Assembly (NCBI GenBank): GCA_025351645.1
Contig: JANXVN010000093.1
Location: 1-48,920 of the forward strand
Origin: Ferruginibacter sp.
GTDB taxonomy: Bacteria; Bacteroidota; Bacteroidia; Chitinophagales; Chitinophagaceae
Direction: 5' to 3'
DNA: 48,920 bases
Shown here one piece after another: positions 43,208-48,920 of the stretch. Made by a program: the position numbers and the translations under genes. The notes beneath the pieces were generated by a model, which was not told where the DNA came from, did no database searches, and worked only from the letters and a program-made list of their open reading frames with translations. The first letter of the stretch is position 1. Each line of letters opens with the position of its first letter.

Positions 43208-44008
43208 ATGAAAAATTATCTAAAAGCTTTTTTATCTATCGTATTTATCAGCGGCGTGTTATCTGTTACAGCACAGCGGGCTGCATCTATTAAAGAAGAG
43301 GCTGTTACTTACACCAGCAATGGCGTAACCTTAAAAAGTATTGTTGTGTACAATGAAACCCAAAAAGGTAAAAGGCCTGCTGTAATTGTAGTGCCAGAGT
43401 GGTGGGGCAACGATGACTATACAAAAATGCGTGCGCATAAATTAGCAGAGCTTGGCTACATTGCTATTGCTACAGACATGTATGGCGACGATAAGATTGC
43501 CGCTAACCCAACGGAAGCAATGAGCTACGCCAGCCCATTTTATAAAGACCCGCAGTTAGGCAAAACCAGGATTGAAGCGGCTATTGCAGAAATAAAAAAA
43601 TACCCGCAAACAGATGCCAACAAAATAGCCGCTATTGGTTATTGCTTTGGTGGCAGCATGGTTTTAAACGCCGCCAAGCTAGGCACAGATTTAAAGACTG
43701 TGGTAAGCTTTCATGGAGGGCTGGCAACAGCGCCTGCAACAGCAGGATCTACCAAGGCGCAAATTTTAGTTTGCCATGGCGGTGCGGATAAATTTGTACC
43801 AGAAGCCGATGTGAAGAATTTTAAAGGCAACCTTGATTCATTAAATGTGCCTTATACTTTTATTGTTTACCCCAACGCCACGCATGCATTTACAAACCCA
43901 GCTGCTACAGAAAAAGGTAAAAAATTCAATATGCCGATTGAGTATAATGAAGTTGCAGATAAAAAATCGTGGAGCGATATGCAGGCATTTTTTAAGAAGA
44001 CGCTGTAA
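43208..44008 (+). CDS. Secreted dienelactone-hydrolase family protein
   Basis: 266 residues from the ATG at 43208; the frame from 43148 adds 20 residues with no signal-like character. The start 'MKNYLKAFLSIVFISGVLSVTAQ' is a signal peptide. The alpha/beta hydrolase core has the nucleophile Cys in 'AIGYCFGGSMVL' (GxCxGG), the Asp in 'CHGGADKFVPEADV' and the His in 'YPNATHAFTNP'. The Cys nucleophile and 'VVPEWWGNDDYTK' match the DLH family. The physiological ester is unknown. A terminator follows 50 bases later. Confidence 0.88.
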   Translation: MKNYLKAFLSIVFISGVLSVTAQRAASIKEEAVTYTSNGVTLKSIVVYNETQKGKRPAVIVVPEWWGNDDYTKMRAHKLAELGYIAIATDMYGDDKIAANPTEAMSYASPFYKDPQLGKTRIEAAIAEIKKYPQTDANKIAAIGYCFGGSMVLNAAKLGTDLKTVVSFHGGLATAPATAGSTKAQILVCHGGADKFVPEADVKNFKGNLDSLNVPYTFIVYPNATHAFTNPAATEKGKKFNMPIEYNEVADKKSWSDMQAFFKKTL

Positions 44009-44058
44009 TTATTATTAATACTTTTATAAGGTAATCTTTTTATAAAACATAAAATAAT

Positions 44059-44096
44059 AAAGCCCTCATTGCCTGACGTAATGAGGGCTTTGTTTT
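44059..44096 (+). terminator. Terminator after dienelactone hydrolase
   Basis: A perfect 12-bp stem AAAGCCCTCATT (44059-44070) / AATGAGGGCTTT (44080-44091) with a 9-base loop, then GTTTT. Confidence 0.9.
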
Positions 44097-44110
44097 AGAA
44101 AAATTTTACT

Positions 44111-44221
44111 GTATAAAAATCAATGCCGTTAAGTTAAGACCTTTCCTCTCCTTTGGAGAGGGTTAGGGTGAGGTAAAGACAAACATATAGATCCTTAACT
44201 TAACGGCATTGGTATAAAAAT
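44111..44221. mobile_element. 91-bp MITE with perfect TIRs and 10-bp target duplication
   Basis: The element is 44121-44211. Its ends CAATGCCGTTAAGTTAAG (44121-44138) and its exact complement (44194-44211) are perfect over 18 bases. Directly outside, GTATAAAAAT occurs on both sides (44111-44120 and 44212-44221), a 10-bp target duplication. The inside has a CCTCTCC/GGAGAGG hairpin and no ORF. It must be moved by a transposase from elsewhere; a 10-bp duplication suits IS4-like enzymes, which is inference. A decayed copy is at 9948-10036. Confidence 0.9.
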
Positions 44222-44231
44222 AGTAATACTA

Positions 44232-44335
44232 TTCGGGTTGAAGCGCCAGGGATAGCAGCGAAAATCCTTTTTTTGGCGGGCCGCCCGCAAAAAAGATTGT
44301 AGTGGATGAGCCCGGCCGAAGGGGCGCCAACATAG
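44232..44335. repeat. GC-rich palindromic dispersed repeat, copy B
   Basis: The block has AATCCTTTTTT and AAAAAAGATT arms around GGCGGGCCGCC. Its tail GTAGTGGATGAGCCCGGCC (44299-44317) is shared with copy A at 675-692. It is non-coding. Confidence 0.5.
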
Positions 44336-44430
44336 TTATAAGTTAGGAGTTATAAGTTTTTTTAGCTTGGCGGATTAAAATGATGCGGTATCTTTTGCCC
44401 GGCAAAAAACCATAAAAGAAATACAAAAAA

Positions 44431-45063
44431 CTATTTCTTCTGCACCAATTTACTGCGCATGCGGCTTAGGGTTTCAATCGTCATGCCGAGGTAGCTGGCT
44501 ATATATTTTAGGGGTATGCGGTTGAGGAGGGCGCCTCGGGTATTTACAAAATGCAAGTACTTTGAGGAGGCTTTTGATAATCGGCTTATGTAGGCTCTTT
44601 CTTCTGCGGCCCTGTAATAAAATTCGTATAGTTTGCGGGCTACGATGTTCATTTCAAGGCTCGTATTATAAAGATGCTGCAGGTCTTTATAACTGGCTGC
44701 TACCAGTTCGCAATCTTCAATGGCCTGTATACTTTCGAGGCACGGTTCCTGCGTTTCGAACCCCCTGATGGAAGTGGCCATTTCATTTTCTGTTGTTATC
44801 CAGGTGGTAATATCTTTGCTGCCTTCTTTTATAAAAGCCCTGATGGCGCCCTTTTGTATAAAATAAATATGCTCGCAAATATCGCCTGGCTTTAAAAGAT
44901 ATTTTCCTTTTAAAATAGATACTTTAAAAGTATGCTCATCTATAAATTTAAAGGTGGCCTCGGTAATGGGATGAAAATGGTTTGCCAGGTTGGCCATGGG
45001 AGAATGTCCATTTGAGGTATCCCATCTTTTAGGTGCGTTAGGCAGCTTATCTGTATTGTTCAT
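44431..45063 (-). CDS. Crp/Fnr-family transcriptional regulator
   Basis: 210 residues. A cyclic-nucleotide-binding-like barrel ('VSILKGKYLLKPGDICEHIYFIQKGAIRAFIKEGSKDITTWI', about 48-90) is followed by a helical linker and a C-terminal HTH ('IPLKYIASYLGMTIETLSRMRSKL'). The Arg/Ser phosphate-cassette residues of cAMP-binding Crp are not obvious, so cAMP sensing is doubtful, as in most Bacteroidota members of this family. The N-terminal 30 residues are an unusual Pro/Asn-rich extension. It is divergent from the msrC gene, with a 40-bp perfect palindrome in the shared region that may be its operator. Confidence 0.88.
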   Translation of the reverse strand: MNNTDKLPNAPKRWDTSNGHSPMANLANHFHPITEATFKFIDEHTFKVSILKGKYLLKPGDICEHIYFIQKGAIRAFIKEGSKDITTWITTENEMATSIRGFETQEPCLESIQAIEDCELVAASYKDLQHLYNTSLEMNIVARKLYEFYYRAAEERAYISRLSKASSKYLHFVNTRGALLNRIPLKYIASYLGMTIETLSRMRSKLVQKK

Positions 45064-45105
45064 TAATGGCTGGTTAGTTTTCAGTTCAAATATAGCCTAA
45101 AAATT

Positions 45106-45145
45106 AAAATGTTGGTACCGCATTGCAATGCGGTACCAACATTTT
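45106..45145. repeat. Perfect 40-bp palindrome between regulator and msrC
   Basis: Bases 45106-45125 (AAAATGTTGGTACCGCATTG) and 45126-45145 are exact complements, with no loop. It stands 8 bases before the msrC -7 box and 43 bases upstream of the Crp-family start. It could be an operator (two dimers) or a cruciform. Confidence 0.85.
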
Positions 45146-45152
45146 GTAGTAT

Positions 45153-45160
45153 TATCTTTG
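45153..45160 (+). promoter_or_regulatory. -7 box TATCTTTG before msrC
   Basis: TATCTTTG fits TAnnTTTG and lies 4 bases before the ATG. The -33 region falls inside the 40-bp palindrome, so a protein bound there would compete with RNA polymerase. Confidence 0.5.
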
Positions 45161-45164
45161 CGTT

Positions 45165-45638
45165 ATGGCAGAAGACTTAGAAATTATACAAGGCACTAAG
45201 CAGCAAAATTATGAAGCTATCATTCCTCAAATTTTGGCTTTAATTGATGGCGAGCCAGACCTGGTGGCTAACCTGGCAAATATTGGGGCAGCTTTAAAAG
45301 AACAGTTCGGCTGGTTGTGGGTAGGGTTTTATTTGGTTAAAAAAGATGAACTGGTGCTAGGTCCGTTTCAGGGGCCGGTGGCATGTACGCGGATTAAAAA
45401 AGGCCGAGGCGTTTGTGGCAGCAGCTGGCAGCAAGCGCAAACTTTAGTGGTGCCGGATGTTACAAAATTTGCCGGCCATATTGCTTGCAGCAGCTTATCC
45501 ATTTCAGAAATTGTTGTGCCTATTATCCGTAATAAGGAAGTACTTGGCGTGTTGGATGTAGATAGCGAAATAGAGGGCTTGTTTGATGAAACAGACAAAA
45601 AATATTTAGAACAAATTGTGGCCGCGATCGTACTTTAA
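45165..45638 (+). CDS. msrC: Free methionine-(R)-sulfoxide reductase (GAF type)
   Basis: Reduces free Met-R-sulfoxide. A single GAF domain of 157 residues carries the three diagnostic cysteines: Cys74 ('VACTRIKKG'), Cys84 ('RGVCGSSW') and Cys108 ('HIACSSLSISEIVVPI'), the same spacing as Cys84/94/118 of the E. coli enzyme. 'LGVLDVDSEIEGLFDETDKKYLEQI' ends the domain. The gene has its own TAnnTTTG box. Its last four bases overlap the convergent glycosylase gene (shared TTAA). Confidence 0.93.
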   Translation: MAEDLEIIQGTKQQNYEAIIPQILALIDGEPDLVANLANIGAALKEQFGWLWVGFYLVKKDELVLGPFQGPVACTRIKKGRGVCGSSWQQAQTLVVPDVTKFAGHIACSSLSISEIVVPIIRNKEVLGVLDVDSEIEGLFDETDKKYLEQIVAAIVL

Positions 45639-46243
45639 ATTTTCGGCGAATTGTCCTTCCATCCCCAAAGATATTTGCAGGCGTAGGTGCGGTAAGGGCT
45701 CCAGGCGAAGGAAATTGCTATCATCTTTATACGCAATGCTTTTTTATCGGTAACATCAAACCCGTATAAGCGGGCAAAGCTTTGTTGTATGCCAAGGTCA
45801 TCTAACGCAAAAACATCTTCCCTGCCAAGGGTAAACATTAGTATCATTTCAACCGTCCACTGCCCTACCCCCTTTATTTGCGTGAGGTATTTAATGATGT
45901 CTTCGTTGCTCATTTTATTGAGCTTTGCATCGGTTAGGTTTTCTACTAAAAAAAATTCGCAAACATTTTGCACGTAGCGGCTTTTAGCGTTGGATAGGCC
46001 TATGCTGCGCAGGGTTTCTAAAGGTGTTTCAACTATTTGCAGGGGCGTTGGTCTTTTATTTTTATACAGGTTGATGAAGCGCTCAAAAATAACCGCGGCC
46101 ACTTTGGTGCTTAACTGCTGGCTCATGATAGAGCCACACAAACGCAGGTACACATTCTTTTTTGTCTGCAGCACATAAGGCTCTTGCAGGGCAATAATTT
46201 CTTTGAGCTTTTTATCTTTATTAAGATGTATTAAGTGTTGCAT
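45635..46243 (-). CDS. AlkA-like DNA-3-methyladenine glycosylase, second copy
   Basis: 202 residues with the HhH 'QIKGVGQWTVEMILMF' (about 122-137) and the catalytic Asp149 in 'VFALDDLGIQQSF'. 'GSIMSQQLSTKVAAVIFERF' is the conserved N-terminal SQQ(V/L)S helix. It excises alkylated bases. It is only distantly like the copy at 5735-6367, so each may prefer different lesions. Its stop overlaps the msrC stop by four bases. Confidence 0.9.
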   Translation of the reverse strand: MQHLIHLNKDKKLKEIIALQEPYVLQTKKNVYLRLCGSIMSQQLSTKVAAVIFERFINLYKNKRPTPLQIVETPLETLRSIGLSNAKSRYVQNVCEFFLVENLTDAKLNKMSNEDIIKYLTQIKGVGQWTVEMILMFTLGREDVFALDDLGIQQSFARLYGFDVTDKKALRIKMIAISFAWSPYRTYACKYLWGWKDNSPKI

Positions 46244-46362
46244 GGTTAATAAATGTACAGAAAAAAAACACTATAAATTGCTGTTTTGCTTTTTGCAAAT
46301 TTTAATATTTCAAGCTGATAAAGCCAAAGCGGCATTTACTACTTAAAAATGAACGCGTAAAT

Positions 46363-46399
46363 AAAAAAGGCCTCAACCATAAAGATTGAAGCCCTTTTT
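46363..46399 (-). terminator. Imperfect terminator of the PF03640 lipoprotein gene
   Basis: AAAAAGGCCTCAA and TTGAAGCCCTTTTTA form an imperfect stem just after the minus-strand stop, with A- and T-runs. Confidence 0.65.
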
Positions 46400-46423
46400 A
46401 CTAAAACCTGCAATGAAAAAAGT

Positions 46424-47296
46424 TTATGGCGCCGCCGCAACATCTTTAAAAACAATTGGCCACGTTGAGCCGACGGGTAAAAATGCTGGTATGGTAATGC
46501 CTTTATTTGTACCCCTTATGCCACTATCGCCGCCAAAATAATATAGCGGCCAGCCTTTGTAGGCGAGTTGTTTTTTGCCGTTAAAAGTTGTAACCACAAA
46601 CAAAGACTTATCAAGTGTAGAAGGCACTGTAATATTATCTGTTTGGTAAATAGGCCAAGCGGCATCATTACTAAAATCTGGCTTGGTAAATTTATTTATC
46701 CTCGAGCTATCGTGCCCAAAAGCATATAAGGTGTTGCCTTTGCCATCTACAAAATAATTTGTATTGCCGGTGCCTGCTGCATAATTGCTTTGGTAGCTGG
46801 TACCGTTAGCGCCTATAAGCTGGGCGTTTGCCAACATTATAGAATAGTTGGTTTTTGCTACAAACCAAATATTGCCTACGCCTTCGCCAGTAGTTTTGCC
46901 GGCGGCCTCCTGCACACCACCTGGTGCAAAATAATATAATGGCCAGCCTTTATACGTTGTTTGTTTGGTGCCGGCTGGGGTGGTGATAGTTTTAAAATCA
47001 TCTTCCAAAAGCCCATCGCTGTAAGTGGCGGCACTATTGTCTACATAAAAAATTGGCCAGGCCGTTAAGCAGCCACCGGTGCAGGTAGATGCGCCGGCAA
47101 CATCATTGCTAAAAAAGTACAGGGCTTTGCCGTCTTTATCTACAATGTGCTTGCCCAGCGTGGCATTGCTGCTATCAATATGTATAGCTGTACGAGGCAC
47201 AACCGGTGTTACAGGCGGCGTTGTTGAATCATCTTTTTTGCAAGATGCTAACAGCAATACAGCTATAGCGCTTGCTGATAAAATAATATTTTTCAT
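46424..47296 (-). CDS. Secreted-repeat lipoprotein (PF03640 family)
   Basis: 290 residues with lipobox LLLASC (Cys19) and a Thr/Pro linker. The mature part has the secreted repeat of unknown function: 'LGKHIVDKDGKALYFFSND', 'CTGGCLTAWPIFY' and 'KQTTYKGWPLYYF' (first unit), then 'YFVDGKGNTLYAFGHDSS', 'DAAWPIYQTD' and 'KKQLAYKGWPLYYFGGD' (second unit). Two to three such units are normal. The repeats contain Lys-Gly-Trp-Pro-Leu-Tyr-Tyr-Phe twice. The function is unknown; haem- or redox-related roles have been guessed for the family. The gene is single with its own terminator. Confidence 0.88.
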   Translation of the reverse strand: MKNIILSASAIAVLLLASCKKDDSTTPPVTPVVPRTAIHIDSSNATLGKHIVDKDGKALYFFSNDVAGASTCTGGCLTAWPIFYVDNSAATYSDGLLEDDFKTITTPAGTKQTTYKGWPLYYFAPGGVQEAAGKTTGEGVGNIWFVAKTNYSIMLANAQLIGANGTSYQSNYAAGTGNTNYFVDGKGNTLYAFGHDSSRINKFTKPDFSNDAAWPIYQTDNITVPSTLDKSLFVVTTFNGKKQLAYKGWPLYYFGGDSGIRGTNKGITIPAFLPVGSTWPIVFKDVAAAP

Positions 47297-48008
47297 AAAA
47301 ATGTTTGAAGGATAGTGTACGCTTGTTTCACCTTATACGCAGCAATACCCCGGTTAAAAATTGGTTGGTAATAAGTAGAACGAGGCATTTTGGAAATTGG
47401 TTGCCTTGACGTGATTTATTGAAAACCCTATTGCTGGCATGATGATATTAATTGCTGCTGTTTTAGGAACCAAGTAAAGAAGCCAAATTAAGAGAAAGGC
47501 AAGAAGAAAGCATAACTATAACAAAGGCAAAGGTTGTTTATAAAGGGAGTATTAAAGACAGCGAGGAAGGCATTATATGATAATGGTGCTTTGCATTTTT
47601 TTTCAGTAAAAAGGGCTCATTTTTGAAAAATATGTACCAAAACATGTTATAAGAAGTAGCCATAAACCGCTAATGTTTATGAAGCAAAGCAAAGCAAAGT
47701 AAATGTGCTGGTTTTGCCTGATACCAACCGAATTAAAAAAAATAATAGGGTAGCACTAAAGTTAAGGATAACGTTTTAAAAGTAAACGAAGATATTACAG
47801 CATAAGTTATGATGCAATAAAGGAAGGATGGTTGAAATAAATAGTACTGAAGCAAGGGTCAGGTTATATCGAATAAAGAATGCTATAGCTGAAATCGAAA
47901 GCAACGCACAAAAAAATTGATACGATTATCCCTTTTGCCTTTAATCAATCCGTGTATATTTTCTTGATCAAAAATTATCTTTGCAGGCCTGAGATCTGCC
48001 TATGGATC
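47297..48008. other. Decayed, gene-poor region
   Basis: No intact gene in 700 bases. Apart from the relic at 47439-47580, there are short open stretches (for example about 47755-47815) without family character. Several simple repeats occur, such as GCAAAGCAAAGCAAAG near 47685. Confidence 0.5.
47439..47580 (+). pseudogene. Relic of a small secreted-protein gene
   Basis: MMILIAAVLG (a signal-like start) reads from 47439; after a one-base shift the sequence continues 'EPSKEAKLRERQEESITIT' and 'KAKVVYKGSIKDSEEGII', then a stop at 47580. The charged, Lys/Glu-rich style is protein-like, but no family is recognised. Confidence 0.35.
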
Positions 48009-48146
48009 TTACATAGAATCCAGCAGGGCAAGGTATTTTCGCACGCTATTGCGGCTAATACCAGTACGGCGTACAATCTCCCGGATACCGATATCCTCAT
48101 TTTTAAGTTGCAGGATCTGTTTAATTGTTACAGGCTTTTGTAACAT
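48009..48146 (-). pseudogene. IS21-family istA remnant, N-terminal HTH
   Basis: A 45-codon minus-strand piece: 'MLQKPVTIKQILQLKNEDIG', 'IREIVRRTGISRNSVRKYLALLDSM', then a stop. This is the N-terminal HTH of IS21 transposase IstA; the catalytic part and istB are missing. Tandem end-type repeats lie directly upstream at 48205-48339, so this is the left end of a truncated IS21 element. Confidence 0.75.
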
Positions 48147-48204
48147 TACTCCTTTTGTTTAGAGAGGAGCAAAAAAGTAAAAGCATCCAACAATTATTAC
48201 CTGC

Positions 48205-48339
48205 GGGATGGTTAACATGCCGGAATGACCTCCGTTAACAAAACCGCAGAAAAACAGGTGGGTCAACATCCAGGAATGACTTAATCCAAAGGGTTGAAAA
48301 TTTTGAAACAGGATGGGGCAACATGAAATGGAACGATGG
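48205..48339. repeat. Three direct repeats, IS21-type end
   Basis: Related words GGGATGGTTAACATGCCGGA (48205), AGGTGGGTCAACATCCAGGA (48256) and AGGATGGGGCAACATGAAAT (48310) are spaced by about 51 and 54 bases, two ending in GGAATGAC. IS21 elements carry multiple terminal transposase-binding repeats like this next to istA. Confidence 0.65.
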
Positions 48340-48715
48340 TGCCACTTCTGTTGATAGCTATACTTAAATATGCTGGTTTATTTCCGAAATTAATTTATCT
48401 TAAGCCTTCGGACAGTTTCGTAAACAATGGGTAATTGTTAGTAATACAGCGTTGGTGAAAAATATATGCCGGCTGTTTTTTTCAGCCCGCTATATCATCA
48501 TATAAAATGAAAACAGGGCATGGAAAAAATTATTGCACAGTATACTATTATTTACCAGATGAAAATGTGTTTAGGCATGAAAGCCCCCTATACTTATTTT
48601 CAGGCATATTTCAGATGCGCTGAAAGAGCCGTGGCTGGTGGGTTTTGGGTAAGGTATTAACGGTTTGGGATGAGACAAAAATTTAGATTTAAAAAGGGTG
48701 TTTAATTTTATAGAA

Positions 48716-48919
48716 TTAGGTGTTACATGCGCAAACTCTTTTTGGTCGTGTAAAAGGCTGTGGTTGAAGGTTTATCATTTGCCCCACTAACAGGCCAAAT
48801 ATTTTATGCCTTTGGTTACGGTTGTTGAACCTGAAAGTATACTCGTCAAGATAGCCCTGCAGGAACTTTTCCGAACATTTATGATGGATGCCCCGCAGCC
48901 ACATCTTGACCAGCATTAT
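48716..48919 (-). pseudogene. IS1595-family transposase, C-terminal end (runs off window)
   Basis: The frame is open to the right edge. 'MWLRGIHHKCSEKFLQGYLDE' (written in parts) and 'YTFRFNNRNQRHKIFGLLVGQMI' are the C-terminal signature of IS1595 (ISXO2-like DDE) transposases: WLRGIHH...YLDE(F/Y)xFRFN(R/N)RN. The stop is at 48716. Completeness cannot be judged, since the rest lies beyond 48920. Confidence 0.8.
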
Positions 48920-48920
48920 C

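Noticed and set aside
44674-44895. Plus-strand ORFs inside the Crp-family gene
   Set aside because: Shadows of the regulator reading frame.
47685-47700. GCAAAG tandem run, considered as CRISPR or VNTR
   Set aside because: Only about three 5-base units, no spacers.
47952-48143. Plus-strand ORF of 63 codons
   Set aside because: Antisense of the IS21 istA HTH remnant.

Overview
The window looks like chromosomal DNA of a Bacteroidota member, most likely a Chitinophagaceae-type organism. It is AT-rich, starts follow AT-rich leaders without a clear Shine-Dalgarno, and many genes carry the Bacteroidota -7 box TAnnTTTG just upstream. Gene content fits the phylum: LVIVD lipoproteins, DUF2480, an S46 dipeptidyl-peptidase, GH3-family enzymes, PIF1-HRDC helicase, KdnB. 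I saw no tRNA, rRNA or CRISPR array.

Layout. 1-850: C-terminal end of a type III-like restriction subunit, then palindrome-rich non-coding DNA. 0.85-5.7 kb: an LVIVD lipoprotein/outer-membrane trio, a small membrane protein, and a SulP transporter-carbonic anhydrase operon. 5.7-12.8 kb: an AlkA-type glycosylase and enoyl-CoA hydratase, a decayed antitoxin/Doc pair, adk, metF, lptB and a GH3 enzyme. 12.8-14.2 kb: a decayed rhuM-type gene split by a 907-bp integron-cassette-like insert carrying an HPP membrane protein. 14.3-19.9 kb: zinc-ribbon protein, ssb, PIF1 helicase, a frameshifted DUF72 gene, a cupin. 20-27 kb: mnmG with two ParB-box-like palindromes, ybeY, feoA, nadD, chrA, a 2OG-Fe(II) oxygenase, nadA, then an AT-rich divergent intergenic region with DnaA-box-like words. 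27-34.6 kb: a plus-strand run of ppiD-like chaperone, DUF2480, LysE, mtgA, kdnB, a glycosyltransferase-like protein and DUF2007. 34.6-38.3 kb: the ATP-grasp/alpha-E/transglutaminase cluster. 38.4-47.3 kb: kdsB, a second GH3 enzyme, S46 peptidase, dienelactone hydrolase, a MITE, a Crp-family regulator, free-Met-R-sulfoxide reductase, a second AlkA-type glycosylase, and a PF03640 lipoprotein. 47.3-48.9 kb: decayed DNA with IS21 and IS1595 remnants.

How the genes connect. Several serve the envelope: lptB (LPS export), kdnB and kdsB (Kdo or 8-amino-Kdo supply), mtgA (peptidoglycan), ppiD (outer-membrane protein folding). nadA and nadD belong to NAD synthesis. SulP plus carbonic anhydrase suggests bicarbonate handling. 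Two AlkA-like glycosylases cover alkylation repair. The mobile layer is made of small units: a cassette, two MITE copies, palindromic repeats and IS stubs.

The strongest observations are (i) the cassette that splits rhuM exactly at G^TTAGAT, with attC-like arms that become perfectly complementary in the inferred circular form, (ii) a 91-bp MITE with perfect 18-bp inverted ends and a 10-bp target duplication plus an older second copy, and (iii) ParB-box-like and DnaA-box-like sites within 5 kb of each other, which make this a candidate origin region. All family calls were made by reading translations, without database searches.
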